DNA of 64,000 bases from Schistocephalus solidus (taxonomy: Eukaryota; Platyhelminthes; Cestoda; Diphyllobothriidea; Diphyllobothriidae), in NCBI GenBank assembly GCA_017591395.1, contig WEDG01003481.1, positions 1 through 64,000 on the forward strand, written 5' to 3'. The position numbers and the translations under genes are program-made. The first letter of the stretch is position 1, and the number at the start of each line of letters is the position of its first letter. Positions 21,292 to 33,200 of this stretch are shown here, piece by piece. The notes beneath the pieces are model-generated. The model saw nothing but the letters and a program-made list of their open reading frames with translations. It was not told where the DNA came from and did no database searches.

Positions 21292-24200
21292 CTAGGATGT
21301 CAATGAACAAAAAATCAGTCAAAATAAACAGGGAAAGTATGCAGGAATTTTCGAAGCTTGATTAGGAAAAAAGCCCCTAAAACCGATCCAAACCGGTTTC
21401 CAAAAAGTATCCAAGTTGCGCTAAACCTCAGAAATTGATGCCGGGTTCTGAAAGAGTAGGCAAAAGTGACGTGAGAACCGCACCTAAAGATCACAATTAA
21501 ATTAGTCTTTCGCGAAAATGTTTTGTGGCACAGACCGCTTTAGATGAGATTGCATGGAGTGTTATTTCTGAGAAAGTTTTACTGACGTGATAATCTAGTG
21601 TGAGGAACAACCGAATATGAGTGAAAAGTGTAACTTTGAAAATAAGAGCACAGGTGTGGTCCAGTGCAGCTTCCTTGTCGAAATCTGTCATACGGAGAGA
21701 CGGCTCAAACATTTCAAGGCACTCGGAGGCCTGGAAATCTAAATACTAATAAAAACCACGACATATCCGACGCAATCGGAAATGTATGCATAGCAATGTA
21801 TGTATGGCCTCCATCATCTGGGCAAAGAGATAATGGATCAGCCCTAAAGAAAATACCACAGACATTGACAAACAATCTGAGCAGGAAAGATAAGGCCGCT
21901 AAAAGCACACGGCAAGAGCACGATCAGGAATATCTAAAATGCCGTTGGCAGACATGCGGTTGTAATTAAGGAAACTCACCTCCCGAAATTGATGTCTGAA
22001 GAAGCAAGGTGGTCCTTTTCAATAGTATTAAACAACTTCTCTCCTGTCGGCAGCTCCACATAGAAATAAGGTACGCCTGGTCTAGAGAACTAAGCAAAAG
22101 TAAGCAAGGATGAAGTAAACGCAGTAAACCGATGCAGCAAACCAGAAACACGTAGATGCACAGTAGCCCTTTTCAACTTAAATAGCAAAGAGTACGTAGA
22201 GATTGGAGCACCCCAAAGGACTGCATCGTTGTGTCAGACAGAAGGGAAGGTAAAGCCAGCAGGTGGCAAGCGTTAGACGCGGTAGGTAACACCAGTCCCT
22301 GTACCCGATCGAATAATCCCCAGTTGGCCTGACTCCGACCTTAAACTAATACATACTGAAGAATGTAGGACCGGATATGGGGTAATCACTCACCCGGACA
22401 AGTAGCTGCTTAAATAAATTAGCAATTCAGATTTGGTAAGATTGAAAGATGGCAAAAACACTTTGTTTTCATCGGAGTGCAGTTTCAGTCGGAGTGGCTA
22501 ATCCTTAATAGGGCCCTTACATAACGCTTTTGAATGCTAAATCTGAGACTCCTGTCTTAAGGTTTGGTTCGATTGTCTGCAGGTTAAGTAAGATGCCAGC
22601 GCTAAGGAAAACATTTGATGATTGAAATGACCGAGTTTAAATGCGAATCAACGCACAGGGTTAGTAAGTACACAGTACATAACACCGACAGAACGTCGAG
22701 CAAATCAGATCCCAAACAGAACAGGTTGGTTTTCTTGTAGGCGGAGTAGCAATGGACCATACAGAAGCCCTGGGGATTAGGAAGCGACGATACCGAATGC
22801 CAGCGGCGCTTAGAAAAAGTACTGGAAGCCTAATAACTTTGCTAACTACACTATTCTAGAGTAACTACCACACATATTACATATGATGCATTTGGAATCT
22901 CCAAAATATACAAACACAGATTAGACACACCACATCAATGCTGTCTTCTCTATAAATTCTACAACTTCGAGCATCAAGCTCGATCCATATTCTTCGTCCG
23001 AAAGTGTCAGGCGGTAGATCCCGAAAACGGTCAGACTGTTCAACCGGGAAAATGTGATACTCCCAATACAACGAATTAACGCAGCGGCATGCGCAGCAAC
23101 AGGCTGGAATAAAGCAGAGTAAAATTATTATTTTGCTTAAGAATATAACATCGTAGTTTATTCGTATACCTTAATAGGGCAGTCTCACTTCTCCATTACC
23201 ATAAAATGGCAAGAATAATGATATCAAATTAACCAACAGGTTATAAAAAGCTGTTAGGTCGCCCAGTTTTACTACAAATGTAAATAATTTCCTTCATCAA
23301 CGATTCTAAAAAGATGGCATACAATTCTTCCATACGCTAATATACGCAGAGGGACGACGTAGAACGCCATACCTATTTGTCTGAAGCAATGGCAATGAAT
23401 ACCTAAGAGTCAACCAGAAGACAGGCATGAAGCAGCAGCACATGGTGACTTTCCCACTTAGGGACTGCAAATTTATGAATGCACTGCTTCTTCACCACTG
23501 TTGCGAACATATGTGCACTTCCATCAATGTTCTAATTTTGTTTATTAGAAGTTACGGAAGACGTACATCTTCCAGTGCGGCAGACTTCGGCAGAGATTCC
23601 AAACGGCAGGGAGAGCCTTCAAGGGTTTGAGACAGGGTCAGGAAGGCTTTCTTGACTTCTGCGGCAACAGAAAAGGGCACCGGAATAACCTAGTAAAACA
23701 GAAATAACTCCACAATTAATCTATCGATGCATTAAGATTTGCTGGTTGCTTTTGTGATCTAAGTTCATAAAGTCTTGAGAAGATACAGAAGCAGAGGCAA
23801 TCAACGAGACTGCCCTTCGAAGTTGCCAAGACCATAGAGCTGCGGGCTCAAAACATGCAAGTGTGGAAATAACAAAAATATTGAAAAGGCATTTATTCAT
23901 TTTGACTTTCACAATTGATAGTATGCGCTTAAAAAAACATCTGGAGCAGTTGTGGGCTACAAGCAGGCTCTCATCAAGTCACTTCTTAGGGTGATATTTG
24001 GAGATATGGTATTCAAAGGTGCAAGGGCCAGTTCATACCGGTTGGTGACCAGCGTGTTTGCATCCTGCAAATACGTGGGTGCAAGGTTTGGACAGGTCAT
24101 TTTCTATAGCTAAAAGGATTAGGATTTGCGTCATTGGAACATGATGGGTATGGGGATGGAGCGAGTTTGACTCTGCGTGACAGTTCCTCACCATAATTCA

Positions 24201-27200
24201 AATAACGTGCAATAAAACCATTAAGGTGACCTTAAGGTCGAGGTGTCTAGGGTGGCAAACGTCGAGGTAACTCGGCTCATGAGGCTGATGGTCAGTGTGG
24301 GTCCCGAAGAAAACGTTGTAAACATGATATCCGATTCTCATCCAAAAAATACGAGTATAAAATTATTTTATAGGTCACAAAACCTGACATTAGCCTCGAG
24401 GTGACGAGAACCAATCTCCACGACCTCAAGAACAAAGTCACGCTCCTTGATAAAAAAATGAACAATTCGGAGACAACGAACCCTCAATCGAGTTTGCGTT
24501 AGCCATTTTGAGAAAGGAACGCTGCTGGGGACGAAGTGCAGACTCGAAAAAAAAGGAAAAACGGTCGATGTGATCATCAGGGTCTGGCAGTTATAGTTTA
24601 AGCGTCAAGACATAAGAATACATATCTACACTGCCTTCGTCGACCGCACAAATACCTCCGAGCTGGAAAAATTATGATGCCCAAAAATGCTTACGCTTAT
24701 GGTGAGGCGACCCCAAAACGGCATACCACCTGCGTTATCAACAACGGACAAAGCTCGGATGAATTTGCTGTGCCAGATCAATTAAAAGCAACGTTGCTTA
24801 CTCGATGTATTACTCCCCAGACTCGTATTCACGCTAAGCTAAATGGACGTTCACTAGGATGAAAACCTCGGCATCGATATATAAAAACGAATCGTCGGCA
24901 TTTTTGAACACTCAAAATTACACACCTCTACATGTACTGAAGAAAAGATTCAGTAACTGTTCGCAGGCTTAATACAGTCAACGAAGAAACGCACTTGGTA
25001 CTGGCTGGTCTTCTTCGCCTTAGCACGTAAACTATTTGGGGTAACCAACGATACCTGTTAAAGCGTCATGAAGCACCAGTTGGCACCACCAAGCATCTTG
25101 CCAAAGCAGAAAAATTTGCCTGACCAAAAAGCAAAAAGCCTAAGAAGCATCAAAATGGACACTGAATTTGTGGCTCCAATTCCAAAAGTCAATCAAGCAT
25201 TCAGCCAAATTTCACCCCTCATAGTGTACTTCATATACATCTTCCACAATATCAAGTTGACCATGCATATCGTCGCTGTTGAATCATCATACCGGAATCA
25301 ACATTTATAAACAGGGTTTACCAAAGTAGTCAGAAGCTGCCATCGAAAGGACAACAGAAATAACGCTATCCGGACACCTTGAAGGGTATATTCCAGTAAC
25401 TCGGCAGTTCGACCGTCGTATCCGACGACATCCACCGTGTGCCCCATTGCAAGGCGGCGCAGGGGTAGTGACTTTCGCTTGAATTAGATTAGTGAGGGTA
25501 GGCTTGCATTACATCTACCACACTCTCTCCGCCTCCCCCACCGGGGCCCTGTGCCATGATCAAGTTAAGACCGGAGGCTGGCACGATTGAGGCCGCCCAT
25601 AGACATGCCGCCACACCTAGTTCGGATCCCACGGAGTGGGAATACCATAGGGGCCACATCATGAATCGGCACTTACAACCTGGCTCTCAGTCCACATACA
25701 TACCAAAACAACAGCACCAGAGATAACATAAGCGCACAACGACGTTCAGAAAAAGACGGTTTCTGTCGATTAAGACAACCGGATTAACCCATACAGGTCT
25801 ACCCCCGCTTATACCTGTCACCTATAAGTAAAAGAACTTAGAAAATTGGCGACAGTACTCGTAAATGTGTTTATATGGAAGAGGAAAATCAACAGTCGAG
25901 TCTAAACGAGCACACCAAGGGAAGCCCTACCTGAAGTTGGTAGTGGTGCGTCTTGAAGTTGCGCTCAAAGGCAACCATCGCCTTTCCCTCTGCCTTGTAC
26001 ATTGCACGCAGACTTGTTTTGTACGAGTCAATGTCCTTACGCACGGATACAGGACAGGCCATCCAATTCTGATAATGGCCGACAGTTAGGATGAGTAGAT
26101 GATCTTTCACCAAGGGACCACGAGGCATTGCCAGGTAGGCTTGAGTTGCGATAGTAACTACTAGGTGCTTGGCCACTTGTGGGTTGCCTAAGCAAAACCA
26201 GCAACCATCCTGTGTGTCTAGAGGTCGAAGAAATAAAAAATGCGATTTAATTCTGCTCAAAAAATTTGCTGACACGATGAGAAAAGAGTTGTCCAATCAG
26301 GCAATTTAACAGCTATACGAAGGCGGTAGTTGTCTAGCGCATTTTAGAGAACAGCTCATTAAAGTGTTTAAGCCACTATGATATTCCAAACGCATCCATC
26401 AGCTGAAGATAGAAATTAATTCAATCAGCTGGATTTTGCATAAATGTTAGTTCGACTGCACTGGCAAATAAAACTGAGCAGGAATTATGAGAGGAAAAGT
26501 CATTTCTTATGACTACTGCTAGTGAGGATTATCACTGGACAGAGCTACCCTGAAAAAAAGCAGAATTGAGCGCAAATCTAAACGCCGGAGAGTTTCCCTA
26601 CGATCATATAGCGACCAGACTTTCGTTCAAACAGCTTGAGATACAATTCGACAGATAATTCAAGGGGGTCAAGGTGTGAAGTACAGAACATATTAGCAGA
26701 AAAAAATACAGTAAAGGAGTAAAAACGATTGCATGATCCGATTGAACGCACGCAATAAATATCAACGATAATCTGGGCCCGGTGATTTAGACTCATTCAG
26801 AGCCAACAGCTCTTCATGAACATTTGCTTCGTCGAAAGATACAGCCTCTATTGTTGGACCCTCGTCTAAGTCGTAGTCGGGAGGATTAAATGCGCTTTCA
26901 CTCGTACAGAATTCTTTAAATCCATATTTACGAGTGAAAGTGCATTTAATCCTCCCAACTACGACTTAGACGAGGGTTCAACCATTGAGACTGTATCTTT
27001 CGACGAAGCAAATGTTCATAAAGAGCTGTTGGCTCTGAATGAGTCTAAATCACCGGGCCCAGATGATATACCGCCAAAGTTACTAAAGGAACTCGCTGCG
27101 GAACTGGCCAAACCGTTGTCCATGCTTTCCAAACCTCGTTCGAAGCCGGCATGTTACCTGCTGATTGGAAATCTGCACGAATCACACCACTATATAAAGG

Positions 27201-30200
27201 TGGTAGCAAGGTCTCCGCAAATAATTACAAACCAATTAGCCTCACCTCGATCTGCTGCAAACTCATGGAAAAAAATAATAAAGCGAGAGCTAATGCACTT
27301 CTTAGAGCAGCATAAATTATTATCTGATGCGCAGCATGGATTTCGAAGTGGCAGGTCTTGCGTAACGAACTTGCTATATTGTTTGGAACATTGGACGCGA
27401 GCAGTTGATGAAGTAAATGCGCTGCACGTTGTCTACATTGACTTTAAGAAGGCATTTGATAGTGTACCACACCAGCGACTCCTACAAAAACTCAACCGAA
27501 CAGGCATTAGGGGTAATCTCCTCAGATGGATCAAAAGCTTCTTTTTTGGCCGCTCTCAAACCGTCCATGTCGGTAACCAGCAGTCGGCGGAGTTTTCGGT
27601 TGAAAGTGGTGTTCCCCAGGGCTCCGTTTTTGGCCCTACTCTGTTCATTTTGTACGTCAACGACTGCATCAATGAATTGGATTGTGATTTCACCATGTTT
27701 GCGGATGATATTAAGCTATGGAGGGTCATCAGAACTGCAGCTGACGGAAAGCATTCGCAGGAAAAACCTAAACCGACTTCAACAATGGTCAAAGGACTGG
27801 CTTTTGCCATGCAATGAGAACAAATGCACTATTCTATAAGTCGGTAGAACTAGCAGTCTGAACCACAGGGATTACTGCCTGAATGGTATACCATTGCAAG
27901 AAGTTGACGCGCAGAAGGACTTAGGAGTGTGGATCTCGAGCTCCCTTAAACCCTCGCTACATTGTTCAAAGAAAGCCCAGTCTGCGATGTCAGCCCTGTA
28001 CCTTATCAAGCGGGCTTTCTCTGCCTTTGATGAAGACTGCTTTGCCAAAGTCTTTCGAACTTTTGTGCGGCCGCAATTGGAGTTCGCTATCCAAGCTTGG
28101 AGACCCTGGATCGCGAAGGATCTCAATATCCTCGAAAAGGTTCAAAGGCGTGCAACCAAACTTGTGACTGGACAGGGCTCATTACCCTGTGAAACCCGAT
28201 TAGCTAACCTTGATCTCTTTCCCTTGAGTTACAGGCAGTTACGAGGTGACTTGATACAAACATTCCGTAGCATGTGCGGTCAGGGCTGCTGCCTCGCACC
28301 TGGAGACTTCTTCCAGTTAGCAACAACCACGAACTTGAGAGGGCATCCACTCAAACTACGTGTAACTGGGACCAGACTGGATACACGAAAGTTCTTCTTC
28401 TGCAAGAGAGCGGTCGACGCTTAGAATGCTCTGCCTCTGGATGTTGTTGAGCTTTTTAAGAAAAATCTGGACCAGTATAGCAGTGCCCACTATAATATCC
28501 CCAGATCTTCTTATTCACGTCCCAGTTGAATCACACTCTTATTATTACAATACTGCGTTTATATTTCAGTACCGTTTTTATTATCTCAAACTCGTCGCAT
28601 ATGCCTCACTCACGAGAATATTGTCCACAACAATAGAATGTACTCATGCTACTCGTAATATGCGAGTACACATTTATGTTTACTCTCTTCGATTAGCCAA
28701 CAGCTGCTTATTTTCCGCACGCTGTTATGTAAACCAACTTTTTTTACATTTTAATGATGTACCAGAGCCTTTTTAGCCATACTGTAACCAAGAGGGAGTT
28801 CAAAGGCGTTTGCCTATCTTTCCCTTAATAAACTGAACTGAGGACGCAAAGTGCTTTCGGAGATGCGGAAAACAAGCAAGGGGAGAAGAGACCTGTAGAT
28901 GAAGGCATATACGTCTGTTTGAGGCAATTACCAATGGACCAGTGCGGCGCTCATGAAGGAAATTTGTTGATGATTTTTCTTAAAAATTTAGCATATAAAG
29001 CGGAGACTTGCACGGAATCCTGAAATTTTGCAAAAATGATTTTCTGAATGATATAGGAGGCCACCTCACAACAATAATAACGACTAAACGTGGCACGAAA
29101 AAGGCACTCTAATTTATGACGATGAAGCAGTAACATAGGAAACGCGGGGCGTTGAGGTCTTGCACACCGAAAACCTTATAAAATTCCACACAGCTCGATG
29201 ACGATACTGTGGTATGATAGCCGTAAACGGCCATTAAATAAAACTGCTTGCGCCATTGTCTTGCGATTAGGTTCTTTGGAGGAAGCACTAAGGGGGAAAC
29301 CTCGAACATACAATCCAAGAGGCTGCTGGAGACTGGTCTGTACTCAAAATTCCCCAAAACCTTATGAGAATGTCTGATGACCACATTGCGATCCATGCTG
29401 AGACGCATGTGAAAACCGACGTGCTCCGTAACCCTGGTCCTGTGGTGCGGGTGAGTACTGCGCAAGATAGAAGACTCAATTGGGAACGGGCTACTAGCAC
29501 TGGACGCCGGAAGGTGCGAATATTCCTGCACCCTGGTACCCAAAGTCTGACAACAAGCAGTCTTGAACGTGCATATCTGCTGCCTGCCTGAAGTCAGATG
29601 TTCGAATGATGTCGAAACGTGCAGGCAGTTTCTAAGAGGAGACGGATCAAAATCCAACCAGCGGTCAAAATCTGATAAATTGGTCTCTGTACAAGAACTC
29701 ATGATGTCAATTGAGGTGTTCGTGGAAACTATGTTAGACGGACTGCGGGTGCAGTGCATACCATAACCAAACATCATGAAAGAAACGCACTTCGAACTGG
29801 GGGATTGTTGGTATTAACAGATTTGTCATCTGTATCATCGCTTGGGGTACCATCGGCGAACTTCCGAAGTTTCCAGCTCTTCCTTCGTCCACCATCCTCC
29901 CTGTTCGACTGATCCTTACCCGACCTCTTAGCTGGAAGGGCGTAAAAGAACTGTTCTGTCTGAACCTCCTACGATAGAGAAACAATGGATGCAAATAGAA
30001 ATTAGCAAACAAGAGACACAAAATTGTATCAAGCATGCATACACAACTGGAAGAAAGTCGAAAACTAGCAAAGCATCGGTACATAGACAGTTTGAGCCAT
30101 CAGACATTAGGATTACCGTTTCCTTAGGGGGCGGTCGAATAATCTTCTTCAGCTGGTCCCAGTAAGGATTATCTGTGGCGTCCGGCGGTTGGGCGACGAG

Positions 30201-33200
30201 TTCAGAGCGGGACATTTTTTCAACAGGCGTAACTTTTAGCGCATAGAGGTACTAGATGGATAGTAAAATAGGCATGGAAAGAGAAGTACTACTGAAAAAG
30301 ACAAGTATGAGATGGCTACTTTCAGTTCACTCGTCACTCTCAGTCAGTCAGACTCCGACTGAGGTTTCTTAAAGGTCTGAGGTCTCAAACCAGACTTAAC
30401 TGATCATTTGCAAGTTCACGTTGAATCATGAAATTATGTAAGGTCACCGAGTACCAGATCCACTAACGGATAGAGAATCCACGATGAAACTTGTGAAAAT
30501 AAGATTACAAGGGCGTTCCATGGATCATCAAACGAGTTGGTCCCTAGAGAGTTAAAGAAAGCCGCGTAGATATCACAAAGCATGATAATCCAAAGCTCCA
30601 CCCCTTTTTTCAGTTTTTAAACCTATGTCCTCCACATCTTTGTTATCCTCGGTGTCAGCAGAAGGAACCTGGTTTGAGGCGTTTGAGTATCTTCGATAAT
30701 CACTGTATCGGGTAGGAAAGGTGTAAAAGAAAGCAATGCGTAAAGGAGCAATAGGAGCCTCGGAATGAGGCCTTTAAATAGCCTATGAACTTTTCAGACG
30801 CTCCACTGAGAAAGGGGGAAAACGGAATATGACGTACAAATGAGTCGAAGGTACTTCTTAAAATAAAAAATAAGAACGGCGGTGCGTACGTGTACGAAAA
30901 AGGTTAATTAATGTTTGGTGCAGTCAAAGTTCAGTCCACTCAGTGGCACATGCCTTTTGCACATTTGAGAATTCCGCCAGTCTATTGCGCAAAAAATATT
31001 GCGACTTTCCAGAAAAAAACAAGTATTCGAGAGTTTAAGTGGCTAAGTGGATAGGAGTGAACAAGACATCGACTAGCAACTTCGATTTGAAATATCTAGA
31101 GGAAAACCATCCTGCTTTGTGTTTACACAATGAAGACTTGTAGAAACAAAAGTTTCTGACTTAAAATCCCTAAAAAATAGCGCATTATGAAGCATAACCC
31201 CAATGTCGATAAAGAAATTAAAGTGCGAATGACACAACTGCGACCATGAATCGCCTGATTTAGGAGCACAAATTTACCAAACTGGACTACTTTTTCCACA
31301 GCAAAAACCAAATGCAAAATATACCGCGTATAACTACTAATCGGCTTGATGCGAATTTACAGAGTCAACGGGTCAGGAATATTTAGACTCAGCCTGATAG
31401 TTCAACCGTCGATTCCAACGAGATCCATCATCTGCTCCACGGGATGGTGACTTGCACATGGAGTAGTTTTAAGATAGTAGAATTCCACTGCCTCTACTTC
31501 ACTCTCTTTTCCCTCATCCACCTATGCCTGGTGTCAAGACAGATTCAAGAAGACCAGAGGCGGGATTGGGCGCAGATGGCTTGCGTGGCGTGAGCCTGCA
31601 TATACGCTTACCACCAGGCCTCCATGTTCGGCATTTTTTTTTATGGAAGCACAAACCGAATAACGTCTGCCGCACCTCGATCTAGCTCCCGTCTTGGTCC
31701 AGTGCATCTTACCCAAAGCCCTTTTAGGGGGACACAGACAGCCTACTATTTAAGAGTACAGAAGGTCAAAGCATACGACACAACCCCCGGCTCTTAGCAG
31801 GCCCAGACACAAAAGGACGTACTTTGAGATTTTCTTTGTTTCCAACTTCCGCAAGGCCAATAAAGCGGGTAACGTGCCTTTCTTTTTCCCGCAAGACCCG
31901 ATGGTTTCTAAAATAAATGGTCCATATATAAAGCAGGTCAAATAAGGTTTCATGACAGGAATATAAAGAACATAAATCGAACAAGAATTAGTAACACCCG
32001 TTTTGCGAGGAAGCTCGATGAGAGTTTGATGCTTTACAGAAAATTCCCGAATAAACCGACTGCATAATTAAACAATACCTCGCGACCGACTTAGCGCAGC
32101 ACGGACGTAATGCATCAGCGTGCGGGTACAGTTCTTAGGCTAAATTATGGTCAGCGTGCAAGAAGGAATTCAAGATGAATACTGAAGCACGCTTGATTCC
32201 ATTTGCTTTTTGAATAAAACCGTAGATTTACCAGCCAAAACGCTTGCGCATGCCATGCACTCGTATGGAAGGAAGTATGAATGGCAAAGATTATGCTATT
32301 CACACCCGCAGCGGCACCCACATTATTGTCCTGAGAGCACCTTTCTAAGCGCTAATATCCAAAAAAACAGGTACCAAGAAGTGAACTCCGCACAAAGCAG
32401 CTGTCAGAGAACAAGTGGAATAAATTTCCCCAAAAAGTATTATACGGACTTTTTTTTAGTGGTTTCGGACAACTGTGTATACAACGAAGAATTAGCCAGC
32501 ATGATCTTATCTGCCGGTGTGGGGCAGGCCACAGGTCTAAGAAAATGCACTTTTTAAAATAACGACGCAAGGCGATGGTGCATAAATTACAATTTTGTCA
32601 AGCCCTTGATAAAAGTTATATGGATCTTAATAGTATTTCTGGCATTCCATGACTGGAGGAGGAATCAGTTGATTCTGTGATCCTTAGGTATATTGCTGGC
32701 AGGTGTTTTCACGAAAACAGAAACTGGTGGTTTAATAGTAGAACAAATGCATGAGTCTTAAAACACAAGCTTCTCACACTCCGATAGATTGGGTGGGTAA
32801 AAAGGAGTCCAGGTTGCGGGCTATAAGCCAGAGATTTAATCTAATAGATATTTCCCAGATGAACAAAGCAGCCTCAATCCTGGAGTTATTTGCAGTAAAA
32901 CCAATAAAAAGTGGGAAGAATCTACGTACCTGTAAGGTTTTCTTTCATAAAACAACCCGGCAGAAGCAGCGAAGTGGTAACGAGGTTTGACAGCTTGAGC
33001 TATGTGTGACATTGCTACAGAAGAAAGGGTCTCGACGGAATCAAATATCTTATCGTTTGGAGAAACAATATACTTAGGCCATTGACATGTAAGGAGAAGG
33101 TCAACGCCACTGAAGGAGGGGTCAGAATCCAAACCAGGTAATTCAGAAGACCACGAAGCTGATCCCGCGTCGGGATCGAAGTTCAAACTGACGTACACGA

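Noticed and set aside
29364..29766. Possible endonuclease-like text on the + strand
   Set aside because: I compared it with LINE endonuclease blocks and found no ordered GDFN, SDH or related motifs.
29109..29777. 222-codon - strand open frame directly after the CWF19L1 exon 7 read-through
   Set aside because: It falls in CWF19L1 intron 7, has no recognisable domain and a random-looking Ser/His/Cys composition. One such frame is not surprising in 64 kb times six frames.
29774..30215. A separate two-exon gene of 97 codons (ATG 30215 to TGA 29774)
   Set aside because: The text matches the middle of CWF19L1 (ELVAQPPDATDNPY, EQFFYALPAKR); the stop is read-through into the intron.
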